Position numbers and translations under genes: made by a program. A stretch of 64,000 nt of DNA, taken from contig NZ_JAJLRA010000025.1 in NCBI RefSeq assembly GCF_020991365.1, positions 1 through 64,000 on the forward strand, written 5' to 3'. This stretch comes from Streptacidiphilus sp. ASG 303. Its GTDB lineage: Bacteria; Actinomycetota; Actinomycetes; Streptomycetales; Streptomycetaceae. Shown piece by piece: positions 37,646 to 48,199 of this stretch; position 1 is the stretch's first letter; each line of letters opens with the position of its first letter. Below the pieces are notes generated by a model. It saw nothing but the letters and a program-made list of their open reading frames with translations, was not told the origin of the DNA and made no database searches.

Positions 37646-38059
37646 ATGAACCTCCACGAGAACCTGCTCGGGGGCCCGCCCCCGACGCACCTGCCCGCCG
37701 AGCCCGAGCCGGCGGATCTGCTGGCCTCCGGCGCCTCCCCGGCCGAGGTGGCCGCCGCGCACCCCACCTCCTCCCTGGCCTGGGCGCAGCTCGCCGACGA
37801 CGCCTTCGCCGGCGGCCGGGTGGTCGAGTCCTACGCCTACGCCCGCACCGGCTACCACCGCGGCCTGGACGCGCTGCGCCGCAGCGGCTGGAAGGGCCAC
37901 GGCCCGGTGCCGTGGGAGCACGAGCCCAACCGCGGCTTCCTGCGCGCCCTGCACGCCCTGGCCCGCGCCGCCGACGCGATCGGCGAGAAGCCCGAGGCCG
38001 AGCGCTGCGCCCAGTTCCTGCGCGACAGCTCGCCCACCGCGGCGGACACCCTCGGCTGA
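37646..38059 (+). CDS. DUF3151 family protein
   Basis: The product is 137 aa from the ATG at 37646. CAGACT at 37634-37639 with no ribosome site suggests a leaderless mRNA. MNLHENLLGGPPPTHLP, TSSLAWAQLADDAFAGGRVVESYAYARTGYHRGLDALRR and PWEHEPNRGFLRALHALARAA are the DUF3151 pattern, a tetratricopeptide-like all-helical protein. Found next to fba across actinobacteria as I recall; function unknown. Confidence 0.88.
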   Translation: MNLHENLLGGPPPTHLPAEPEPADLLASGASPAEVAAAHPTSSLAWAQLADDAFAGGRVVESYAYARTGYHRGLDALRRSGWKGHGPVPWEHEPNRGFLRALHALARAADAIGEKPEAERCAQFLRDSSPTAADTLG

Positions 38060-38069
38060 CGGCCGCCCC

Positions 38070-38105
38070 GCCCCCGGCGCCGCCCGCCGCGGCGGCGCCG
38101 GGGGC
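38070..38105 (+). terminator. DUF3151 gene terminator
   Basis: 15-bp perfect stem GCCCCCGGCGCCGCC and complement, 6-base loop. Confidence 0.85.
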
Positions 38106-38185
38106 GCACACCGGCGGCCCTTCCCCCCGGACCGGGGCACATGATAGGGATCACAACGGTTCGCGGAGCCGATGAGGAGACCCCT

Positions 38186-39043
38186 GTGAACGACCCCGAC
38201 ACCGATCCCGCCGCCGTCACCGGAGACTCCGCGCAGGGCACACCCACCCTGGAGTTCGAGGGGACGACCCCGTACGAGGACTACGTGCACGCCTCCGTGC
38301 TCACGGGCCTCCAGCAGCCGCTCTCCGACGATCCGGGCGAGATGGCCTTCCTGGTCACCACCCAGGTCATGGAGCTGTGGTTCACCCTGCTCGTCCACGA
38401 GTGGCGCACCGCCCGGGACGCCCTGTTCAAGGACGACACCGAACGGGCGATGGAGGCGCTGCGCCGCAGCCTCACCGCGCACCGGGCGCTCAACGACTCC
38501 TGGCGGCCCATCGCCGCCCTCACCCCGGCGCAGTTCAACGCCTACCGCACCGCGCTGGGCGAGGCCTCGGGCTTCCAGTCGGCGATGTACCGGCAGGTGG
38601 AGTTCCTGCTGGGCGACAAGTCGCTGTCGCTGCTCCGCCCCCACCGGGGCCACCCCCGGGTGCACGCGGAGCTGGAGGCGGCCCTCGCCGAGCCGTGCCT
38701 CTACGACGCGGTGATGGACCACCTGCACCGGCAGGGCCTGCCGGTGCCCCGGGAGGTGCTGGACCGCGACGTGACGCAGCCCTGGACCCCGCACCCCGGC
38801 GTCGAGGAGGTGTGGCGGCAGGTCTACGCCGGCCCCCAGGGCAGCCCGCTGGTCGCCCTCGGCGAGGTGCTCACCGACGTCGGCGAACTGGTGTGGCGCT
38901 GGCGCAGCGACCACCTGCTGGCCACCCGCCGCGCCATGGGCGCCAAGGCGGGCAGCGGCGGGTCGCCGGGCGTGGCGTGGCTGGAGAAGCGGGCCGCGCG
39001 CTCGGTCTTCCCGGAGCTGTGGACGGCCCGCAGCCATGTCTGA
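38186..39043 (+). CDS. kynA: Tryptophan 2,3-dioxygenase
   Basis: The product is 285 aa from the GTG at 38186 with GAGGAG upstream (an ATG 45 bases earlier lacks a site). Heme enzyme that opens the indole ring of tryptophan to N-formylkynurenine. YEDYVHASVLTGLQQPLSD, FLVTTQVMELWFTLLVHEW, GFQSAMYRQVEFLLGDK and WRSDHLLATRRAMGAKAGSGGSPGVAWL follow the family, the last holding the proximal heme His and the substrate loop. It overlaps the next gene by eight bases. Confidence 0.93.
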   Translation: MNDPDTDPAAVTGDSAQGTPTLEFEGTTPYEDYVHASVLTGLQQPLSDDPGEMAFLVTTQVMELWFTLLVHEWRTARDALFKDDTERAMEALRRSLTAHRALNDSWRPIAALTPAQFNAYRTALGEASGFQSAMYRQVEFLLGDKSLSLLRPHRGHPRVHAELEAALAEPCLYDAVMDHLHRQGLPVPREVLDRDVTQPWTPHPGVEEVWRQVYAGPQGSPLVALGEVLTDVGELVWRWRSDHLLATRRAMGAKAGSGGSPGVAWLEKRAARSVFPELWTARSHV

Positions 39044-40025
39044 CGCCCTGCGGGGCGGCGGACCGCACCGCGCCGCCCCGGCCGCCCGCGCCGCCGTGTC
39101 CGCCGTGTCCGCCGCGGCCCCGCCGACCGCCGTCGCCCCGCCGACCGCCGCCGCCTGCGGCCCCGCCGAGGAGGAGCGCCGGGCCCTGGGCAGGCCGCCG
39201 GTGGAGCCGCCGCGGACCCTGCGCTACGGCGGCCACCCGGACCAGGTCTGCGACCTGTGGCGGGCCGCCGACCCGGACGCGCCCACGGTGCTGCTGCTCC
39301 ACGGCGGGTTCTGGAAGCAGCAGTACGACCGGCGCCACCTCTCGCCGCTCGCCGCCCACCTGGCCGCCTCCGGCTTCCACGCCGTGCTGGCGGAGTACCG
39401 GCGGGTGGGGGGCGCCGGGGGCTGGCCGGGGACCCTGGACGACACCGCCGCGCTGGTCGACGCCGCGGCGTCCGGCACCCTGGCGGCCGACGTGCCGTCC
39501 TCGGGGAGGGCGCCGCTGCTGCTCGGCCACTCGGCCGGGGGGCACCTGGCGCTGTGGGCGGCGGCCCGGCACCTCCTCCCGGCCGACGCGCCGTGGCGCG
39601 GCGGGCGGCGGCCGCGCGGCGTGCTCGCCGTCGCCCCGGTGGCCGACCTCGCCGCCGCCGTCGCGGACGGCAGCGGCGGCGGTGCCGCGGCCGCCCTCCT
39701 CGGCGGTGCCGACCGGGTCGCGGAGCGCCTGCCGTACGCGGACCCGGCGGCCCTCGGGCCGACCGGGGTCCCCACCGTCGTGGTGCACGGCGAGGACGAC
39801 CCGGACGTCCCGGTGGCCCGCTCCCGGGCGTACGCGGCGGCCGACCCGGCGGTGCGGATGCTCCCGCTGCCCGGGGTGGGCCACTTCGCGCCCGTGGACC
39901 CCGGCACGGCGGCGTGCGGGGTGCTGCTGGACGCCCTGCGCGCCCTGGACGCGGCCACGACGGCACCGGCGGCGGCCCCGCCCGCGGACGGCGCCCCGGA
40001 GGCCCCGGAGGAGGGAGGCCGGTGA
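39036..40025 (+). CDS. Alpha/beta hydrolase, probable kynurenine formamidase
   Basis: The product is 329 aa from the ATG at 39036. After a low-complexity Ala/Pro N-terminus, VLLLHGGFWKQQYDRRHLSPLA carries the HGGFW oxyanion motif seen in kynurenine formamidases. GHSAGGHLALWAA holds the nucleophile Ser, VVVHGEDDPDVPV the likely Asp, and LPGVGHFAPVDP the catalytic His. Overlap with the dioxygenase gene supports hydrolysis of N-formylkynurenine. A general esterase is the alternative. Coupled also to the P450 gene (GTGA overlap). Confidence 0.83.
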   Translation: MSDALRGGGPHRAAPAARAAVSAVSAAAPPTAVAPPTAAACGPAEEERRALGRPPVEPPRTLRYGGHPDQVCDLWRAADPDAPTVLLLHGGFWKQQYDRRHLSPLAAHLAASGFHAVLAEYRRVGGAGGWPGTLDDTAALVDAAASGTLAADVPSSGRAPLLLGHSAGGHLALWAAARHLLPADAPWRGGRRPRGVLAVAPVADLAAAVADGSGGGAAAALLGGADRVAERLPYADPAALGPTGVPTVVVHGEDDPDVPVARSRAYAAADPAVRMLPLPGVGHFAPVDPGTAACGVLLDALRALDAATTAPAAAPPADGAPEAPEEGGR

Positions 40026-41248
40026 ACGCCCCGTCCGCCGAGGCCCTCGGCTTCGACCCCTGGTCGCCCGCCTTCGTGGCGCACCCCTACGACGTGTACG
40101 CCCGGCTGCGGGAGCAGGCCCCGGTGTCCCGCTACGAGCCCACCGGCCAGTGGCTGGTCTCCCGCCACGCGGACGTCTCGGCGCTGCTGCGGGACCGCCG
40201 CCTGGGCCGCACCTACCTGCACCGCTTCGGCCACGAGGAGTTCGGCCGCACCCCGCCGCCGCCCGAGCACGAGCCCTTCCACACCCTCAACGGGCACGGG
40301 CTGCTCGACCTGGAGCCGCCCGACCACACCCGCATCCGCCGCCTGGTGTCCAAGGCCTTCACCCCGCGCATGGTGGAGTCGCTGCGCCCCACCGTGCGGC
40401 GGCTCGCGGAGGAGCTGGCGGCCGGCCTGGTCGCGGACGGCGGGGGCGACCTGGTGGCCCGGGTCGCCGAGCCGCTGCCGGTCGCGGTGATCGCCGAGAT
40501 GCTGGGCGTCCCGGAGGCGGACCGCGGCCTGCTGCGGCCCTGGTCGGAGGCGATCACCGGCATGTTCGAGCTGAACCCCTCCGAGGAGGCGGCGGCCCGC
40601 GCGGTGCGGGCCTCCACGGAGTTCTCGGACTACCTGCGGGCCCTGGCCGCCGAGCGCCGCCGCAACCCCGGCGGCGACCTCGTCTCGGCCCTGGTCGCCG
40701 CCCACGACGAGGGGGACCGGCTCAGCGAGCAGGAGCTGGTCTCCACCTGCGTGCTGCTGCTCAACGCCGGCCACGAGGCGACCGTGAACACCACGGCCAA
40801 CGGCTGGTGGGCGCTGCTGCGCCACCCGGACCGGCTCGCGCAGCTGCGGGCCGACCCGGAGCGGCTGCTGCCCACCGCGGTCGAGGAGCTGATGCGGTAC
40901 GACACACCGCTGCAGATGTTCGAGCGGTGGGTGCTGGACGACATCGAGGTCGCCGGGGTGCGGATCCCGCGCGGCTCGGAGGTGGCGCTGCTGTTCGGCT
41001 CCGCCAACCGGGACCCGGCGCGGTTCGCGGACCCGGACCGGCTGGACCTGGCCCGGGCCGACAACCCCCACATCAGCTTCGGCGCGGGCATCCACTTCTG
41101 CCTGGGCGCCCCGCTGGCGCGGCTGGAGCTCGCCGAGTCCTTCGGCGCGGTGCTGCGGGCCGCGCCGCGGCTGTCGCCGGTGCGGGAGCCGCAGTGGCGG
41201 CCCGGCTACGTCATCCGCGGCCTGGCGGAGCTGCCGGTCGAGGTGTGA
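40022..41248 (+). CDS. Cytochrome P450
   Basis: The product is 408 aa from the GTG at 40022, overlapping the previous stop. I-helix LLLNAGHEATVN, ExxR in EELMRYDTP, and heme loop FGAGIHFCLGAPLAR with Cys360. Class I bacterial P450 needing ferredoxin and reductase, which are not encoded nearby. Operon position with tryptophan dioxygenase and formamidase suggests a substrate derived from tryptophan or kynurenine, which I infer but cannot show. The insertion point is where a kynureninase gene might have been expected. Confidence 0.92.
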   Translation: MNAPSAEALGFDPWSPAFVAHPYDVYARLREQAPVSRYEPTGQWLVSRHADVSALLRDRRLGRTYLHRFGHEEFGRTPPPPEHEPFHTLNGHGLLDLEPPDHTRIRRLVSKAFTPRMVESLRPTVRRLAEELAAGLVADGGGDLVARVAEPLPVAVIAEMLGVPEADRGLLRPWSEAITGMFELNPSEEAAARAVRASTEFSDYLRALAAERRRNPGGDLVSALVAAHDEGDRLSEQELVSTCVLLLNAGHEATVNTTANGWWALLRHPDRLAQLRADPERLLPTAVEELMRYDTPLQMFERWVLDDIEVAGVRIPRGSEVALLFGSANRDPARFADPDRLDLARADNPHISFGAGIHFCLGAPLARLELAESFGAVLRAAPRLSPVREPQWRPGYVIRGLAELPVEV

Positions 41249-41360
41249 CGGACCGGTCTGCGGGAGGCGGCCGGCCGGGCCCGGCGGCCCCGGCCCCGGC
41301 CCGCCGGTGCCTCCGGCCGACGCCGCCCGTCCGGGGCCGCCGCCCGTTCATGGCGGTGCG

Positions 41361-43910
<2,550 letters not shown>

Positions 43911-43916
43911 GTGACC

Positions 43917-43946
43917 GCCGCCCCGGCCCCCGCGGGCCGGGGCGGC
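43917..43946 (+). terminator. purA terminator
   Basis: 13-bp perfect stem GCCGCCCCGGCCC and complement, loop CCGC. Confidence 0.85.
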
Positions 43947-43999
43947 GGCGGTGCCGCCGGCGGATCCGCGCCGGCGCCACCGCCGTCTCCGGACCCTTT

Positions 44000-44048
44000 T
44001 GCACTGGTGCAGAATCCCGTTGCCTCTAGTGCAATCGGCCGCTACAGT
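44000..44048 (+). promoter_or_regulatory. GNAT promoter with two TTGCACTAGTGCAA-like operators
   Basis: -35 TTGCCT (44020-44025), 17-base spacer, -10 TACAGT (44043-44048). TGCACTGGTGCA at 44000-44011 and TTGCCTCTAGTGCAA at 44020-44034 look like two degenerate copies of one palindrome with centres about two helical turns apart, the second covering the -35. Confidence 0.6.
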
Positions 44049-44055
44049 CCCGTCC

Positions 44056-44658
44056 ATGCCCGCCGCCACACCCGTGCCCACCGTCCTGGAGGGCGGCCGC
44101 GTCCGCCTGGAGCCGCTGACCCCCGCCCACCTGCCCGACCTGTTCGCCGCGGGCGGCGGGGACGACGAGGTGTGGCGCTGGCTCCCGCACCGCACCCCCC
44201 GCACCGAGGACGAGCTGGGCGTCCTCGCCGGACAGCTGCTCGCCGACGCCGGCCGGGGCCTCTGCGTCCCCTTCGCGGTCGTGGACCGCACCACCGGCCG
44301 GGCCGTCGGCTGGACCGCCTACCTGGAGGTCGTGGAGGAGGACGAGCGGCTGGAGATCGGCTGGACCTGGTACGGCCGCGCCGTCTGGCGCACCGCCGTC
44401 AACACCGAGTCCAAGCTGCTGCTGCTCACCCACGCCTTCGAGGACCTCGGCTACGGGCGCGTGCAGTGGAAGACCCACCACCGCAACGAGCGCTCCCGCG
44501 CCGCCATCGCCCGCCTCGGCGCCGTCCAGGAGGGCGTCCTGCGCCGCCACCGCCGGTACCCCGACGGCAGCTGGCGCGACAGCGTGTACTTCTCGATGCT
44601 GGCCGACGAGTGGCCCGCCGCGAAGGCCCGGCTCGCCGCACGCCTCGCCCGGGGCTGA
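44056..44658 (+). CDS. GNAT-family N-acetyltransferase (RimJ/RimL type)
   Basis: The product is 200 aa from the ATG at 44056, leaderless (TACAGT eight bases ahead; the frame's earlier start is in promoter DNA). LEGGRVRLEPLTPAHLPDLF is the typical beginning. EIGWTWYGRAVWRTAVNTESKLLLLTHAFEDLGYGRVQWKTHHRNERSRAAIARLGAVQEGVLRRH (given to locate residues 98-165) carries the acetyl-CoA and helix motifs. The target may be protein N-termini, a small amine or an antibiotic. Repression from the overlapping operators is likely. Confidence 0.9.
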   Translation: MPAATPVPTVLEGGRVRLEPLTPAHLPDLFAAGGGDDEVWRWLPHRTPRTEDELGVLAGQLLADAGRGLCVPFAVVDRTTGRAVGWTAYLEVVEEDERLEIGWTWYGRAVWRTAVNTESKLLLLTHAFEDLGYGRVQWKTHHRNERSRAAIARLGAVQEGVLRRHRRYPDGSWRDSVYFSMLADEWPAAKARLAARLARG

Positions 44659-44759
44659 CCGGCGGGCCCGAGCGGCTCCGTCCGGCGGGGCTGGCCGGCG
44701 GGACCGAGCGGGGCCGGCCGGCGTGCGCGCGTGCCGCACCGGCTGACAGGGTGTCGCGC

Positions 44760-44817
44760 GCCGGGGGCAACGGCAGACAGGGTGCAGCTGCCCCCGGCGG
44801 GCGGCGCTTCCTAGGGT
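44760..44817 (+). promoter_or_regulatory. Aminotransferase promoter with inverted repeat
   Basis: GCCGGGGGCA (44760-44769) and TGCCCCCGGC (44789-44798) form a perfect 10-bp dyad; its right arm overlaps the expected -35. TAGGGT at 44812-44817 is the -10, seven bases before the ATG. Confidence 0.5.
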
Positions 44818-44824
44818 GGCCGGT

Positions 44825-46180
44825 ATGAGCATCGCTGCCGACCCTTCCGCGGGGCAGGCCGTCAAGGCCGCGGACCGCGCGCACGTCTTCCACTCGTGGT
44901 CCGCCCAGGGCCTGATCGACCCGCTGGCCGTGGCCGGCGCCGAGGGCTCCTACTTCTGGGACTACGACGGCCGGAAGTACCTCGACTTCTCCTCCCAGCT
45001 GGTCAACACCAACATCGGCCACCAGCACCCCAAGGTCGTCGCGGCCATCCAGGAGCAGGCGGCGAAGCTCTGCACCTTCGCCCCCGCCTTCGCCATCGAC
45101 GTCCGCAGCGAGGCCGCCCGGCTGATCGCCGAGCGCACCCCCGGCGACCTCGACAAGATCTTCTTCACCAACGGCGGCGCCGAGGCCAACGAGAACGCCG
45201 TCCGCCTGGCCCGCCTGCACACCGGCCGGCAGAAGGTGCTCGCCACCTACCGCTCGTACCACGGCTCCACCGCCAACGCGATCGCCCTCACCGGCGACCC
45301 GCGCCGCTGGCCCAACGAGACCGGCACCTCCGGCGTCGTCCACTTCTGGGGCCCCTACCTCTACCGCTCGAACTTCCACGCCGCCGACGAGGCGCAGGAG
45401 TGCGAGCGCGCCCTGGCGCACCTGGAGCAGGTCATCGCCTTCGAGGGCCCGCAGACGGTCGCCGCGGTCATCCTGGAGACCGTGGTCGGGACCGCCGGCA
45501 TCCTGGTCCCGCCGCCCGGCTACCTGGCCGGCGTGCGGGAGATCTGCGACCGGTACGGCATCGTCCTCGTCCTCGACGAGGTGATGGCGGGCTTCGGCCG
45601 GACCGGCGCCTGGTTCGCCGCCGACCACTGGGGGGTCACCCCGGACCTGCTCACCTTCGCCAAGGGCGTCAACTCCGGCTACGTGCCGCTGGGCGGCGTC
45701 GCCATCTCCGCCGAGATCGCGGCGACCTTCGACGAGCGGCCCTTCCCCGGCGGCCTCACCTACTCGGGCCACCCGCTGGCCTGCGCCTCCGCCGTCGCCA
45801 CCATCAACGCGATGGCGGAGGAGGGCGTCGTGGAGAACGCCCGCGAGATCGGCGAGCGGGTGCTCGGCCCGGGCCTGCGCGAGCTCGCCGAGCGCCACCC
45901 GTCGGTCGGCGAGGTGCGCGGCACGGGCGTCTTCTGGGCGCTGGAGCTGGTCCGCGACCGGGAGACCCGCGAGCCGCTGGTGCCGTACAACGCGGCGGGT
46001 GCGGCGGGGAAGCCGATGGCGGACCTCACCGCGGCCTGCAAGGAGCGCGGGCTGTGGCCGTTCGTCAACATGAACCGCCTCCACGTCGTGCCGCCGTGCA
46101 ACGTCTCGGAGGGCGAGGCCAAGGAGGGCCTGGCGATCCTGGACGAGGCGCTCGCCGCCGCCGACGCGCACACCGTCTGA
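44825..46180 (+). CDS. Class III PLP aminotransferase
   Basis: The product is 451 aa from the ATG at 44825, apparently leaderless. SYFWDYDGRKYLDFSSQLVNTNIGHQHPKV, FFTNGGAEANENAVRLAR, SYHGST, VLVLDEVMAGFGRTG and LTFAKGVNSGYVPLGGVAIS (catalytic Lys) are class III hallmarks. The substrate is probably an omega-amino acid such as beta-alanine, GABA or taurine, with pyruvate or 2-oxoglutarate. The codirectional GntR gene downstream is a candidate local regulator. Confidence 0.92.
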   Translation: MSIAADPSAGQAVKAADRAHVFHSWSAQGLIDPLAVAGAEGSYFWDYDGRKYLDFSSQLVNTNIGHQHPKVVAAIQEQAAKLCTFAPAFAIDVRSEAARLIAERTPGDLDKIFFTNGGAEANENAVRLARLHTGRQKVLATYRSYHGSTANAIALTGDPRRWPNETGTSGVVHFWGPYLYRSNFHAADEAQECERALAHLEQVIAFEGPQTVAAVILETVVGTAGILVPPPGYLAGVREICDRYGIVLVLDEVMAGFGRTGAWFAADHWGVTPDLLTFAKGVNSGYVPLGGVAISAEIAATFDERPFPGGLTYSGHPLACASAVATINAMAEEGVVENAREIGERVLGPGLRELAERHPSVGEVRGTGVFWALELVRDRETREPLVPYNAAGAAGKPMADLTAACKERGLWPFVNMNRLHVVPPCNVSEGEAKEGLAILDEALAAADAHTV

Positions 46181-46487
46181 CGCCGCGCCCCTCCGCACGC
46201 CCCACCCGCACGCCCTCCGCGTGTCCGGCGGGGACACCCGGCCCGGGGGCACCCGGCCGGGGCCGCACACGCACCCGGCCGCCCCACCGCAGGCCGCCGA
46301 CGGGCCGGGTCCGCCTCCCCCGCACGGGAGCCGGACCCGGCCCGCCGGCCGTCCGCCGGCCGTCCGCCCCGGGGCCGCGCCCCCGCCGGCCGCCCGTCCG
46401 CCGTCCGTCCGCCGGTGACCACCGGCGCCCCGGCGCCCCCTTCGCGTACGGTGTACGGGACGTCGGCCGCCGGGGAGGAGAGCGCGC

Positions 46488-47372
46488 ATGACCGCAGGCA
46501 GCGGATCCGCCGTCGTGCGCCGCAGCAGCCTCCGCGAGCAGATCGCGGGCGCCCTGCGCGAGGAGATGATGGCCGGGCGCCTCGCCGCCGGCACGCACTT
46601 CACCGTCAAGGAGATCGCCGAGCTCTACGGCGTCTCGGCCACCCCGGCCCGGGAGGCGCTGGTCGACCTCACGGCGCAGGGGCTGCTGCGGGTGGAGCAC
46701 CACCGGGGCTTCGCCGTCCCCGCGCTGGACTGGCAGGACTTCCTCGACATCGTCGAGGCCCGCACCCTGCTCGCGGACAACGTCTTCCGCCACCTCGGCC
46801 GCCGCCCCACGGGCATCGCCTGGGACCGGCTGCCCAGCGTGCGGCGCCGGGCGGAGGCCGCGACCCGGGCGGCCCGGGCCGGCCAGCTGGACGTCCTGGT
46901 CGGCTGCGACCGCCGGTTCTGGCGCGAGGCCGGGGGACTGCTGGGCAACCCGCGGATCAGCGACTACCTCGACCTGCTGCGGGTGCAGTCGTGGATGTAC
47001 GCCGCCCCCCGGCTGCGGGGCCGCCCCGACCTGGTCCGGACCTGCTGGGACGGCCACGTGGAGCTGGTCGACCGGATCGCGGAGCGCGACCGGGCCGGCG
47101 CCCACCGGATGGTCCTCGCGTACAACCGGGCCGCGGTGGAGCTGATGGCCCGGCTGGACGGGCACGAGGTGCCGGGGCTGCTGCCCGACGGGCCGGACGC
47201 CCCTGCGGCCCCGCCCCCCGCCGCCCCCGCGTCCGCGCCCGCCCCCGCGTCCGCGCCCGCCTCCGCGTCCGTGCCCCGGCAGTCCGCCCCCGACGGCGTC
47301 CCCGCCCCCGGCGGCGGCCCCGCCCCCGGGGACCGGTCCGCCCCCGGCGGCCGCTCCGCGGAACCCGGCTGA
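46488..47372 (+). CDS. GntR-family (FadR-type) regulator
   Basis: The product is 294 aa from the ATG at 46488, with GGGGAGGAG upstream. Residues about 12-78 are the winged helix (REQIAGALREEMMAGRLAAGTHFTVKEIAELYGVSATPAREALVDL region). A helical FCD-like domain follows (DFLDIVEARTLLADNVF... AGAHRMVLAYNRAAVELM). The last 75 residues are Ala/Pro low-complexity. 307 bases after the aminotransferase gene, a stretch with no supported gene. It may control the aminotransferase. Confidence 0.88.
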   Translation: MTAGSGSAVVRRSSLREQIAGALREEMMAGRLAAGTHFTVKEIAELYGVSATPAREALVDLTAQGLLRVEHHRGFAVPALDWQDFLDIVEARTLLADNVFRHLGRRPTGIAWDRLPSVRRRAEAATRAARAGQLDVLVGCDRRFWREAGGLLGNPRISDYLDLLRVQSWMYAAPRLRGRPDLVRTCWDGHVELVDRIAERDRAGAHRMVLAYNRAAVELMARLDGHEVPGLLPDGPDAPAAPPPAAPASAPAPASAPASASVPRQSAPDGVPAPGGGPAPGDRSAPGGRSAEPG

Positions 47373-47502
47373 CAGTCCGGTCCGGGCCGCGCCCCCGGCC
47401 GGTAGGGTGAGCGTTCCGTGCCCGGGCGGAGCACAGAGCGCCACGGTGCAGCGGACCGTCCCCACCCCCGACGCCGCGCCTGACCGGCGCACAGGAGTGC
47501 CT

Positions 47503-48150
47503 GTGGCCTGCGACATCTGGCTCGTCCCCCTCGTGGACGTCCTCTGCCACGCTCCGGAGAACCCCTTCCGGGACGACCTCGACGTCTACAACGCCGCCCT
47601 CGCCGCCCAGGGGCTGCCCGAGGTGCCGGTGTACCGCTACATGCCGGGCCTGAGCGGCGACGTCGAACCCGTCGCCGCCTTCGACTACGACTCGCTGCAC
47701 TTCCTGCGCCGCGCCTACCTGCTGCAGCTCACCGGCTTCGAGGTGGCCCCGGTGGGCGAGCTGGGCGGCGACTACGAGCAGCTGCTGGAGATGTTCGAGT
47801 CCACGGCGGAGCAGTCGCACCTCGTCTGGCACTTCGACCACGCGGGCGCGTACGTGCCGGTCGACTTCGCCGCGCCGCTGGTGGACGAGTCGCTGCTGGC
47901 CGCCGGCGGTCCGCTCGGCTCGGTCCACGGGCTGCTGCGCGAGCTGGAGGCGGTGGCGCCGGTGCTGGGGATCGACCCGGCGGCCCCCCCGGCGCCGACC
48001 CGGCCGCTGGGGCCGACCGAGCTGGAGCAGCCGTTCCACCCCCCGCTCGACGACCTGGGCCCGTTCGCCCGGGAGCGGCACGCCTGGGCCGGACTGCACG
48101 CCGCGGCGGTGCGCAGCCTGGGCCAGGGCTCGATGATCGTCTTCGCCTGA
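47503..48150 (+). CDS. Conserved hypothetical protein, 215 aa
   Basis: I do not recognise the family. GTG at 47503 with ACAGGAG upstream. Soluble, acidic and rich in aromatics: MACDIWLVPLVDVLCHAPENPF, VYRYMPGLSGDVEPVAAFDYDSLHFLRRAYLLQLTGFEVAPVGEL (located at residues 48-92), LVWHFDHAGAYVPVDFAAPL and a C-terminal helical half ending RSLGQGSMIVFA. It looks like a real, well-conserved streptomycete protein by codon pattern and ribosome site. Ends at a bidirectional palindrome. Confidence 0.7.
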   Translation: MACDIWLVPLVDVLCHAPENPFRDDLDVYNAALAAQGLPEVPVYRYMPGLSGDVEPVAAFDYDSLHFLRRAYLLQLTGFEVAPVGELGGDYEQLLEMFESTAEQSHLVWHFDHAGAYVPVDFAAPLVDESLLAAGGPLGSVHGLLRELEAVAPVLGIDPAAPPAPTRPLGPTELEQPFHPPLDDLGPFARERHAWAGLHAAAVRSLGQGSMIVFA

Positions 48151-48151
48151 G

Positions 48152-48195
48152 CCGTCGTCCCGGCCCGCCCCGCGCGGGGCGGGCCGGGACGACGG
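48152..48195. terminator. 44-bp perfect palindrome, bidirectional terminator
   Basis: CCGTCGTCCCGGCCCGCCCC... pairs completely with its mirror; no loop. It separates two convergent genes by 1 and 4 bases. Confidence 0.88.
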
Positions 48196-48199
48196 ACGC

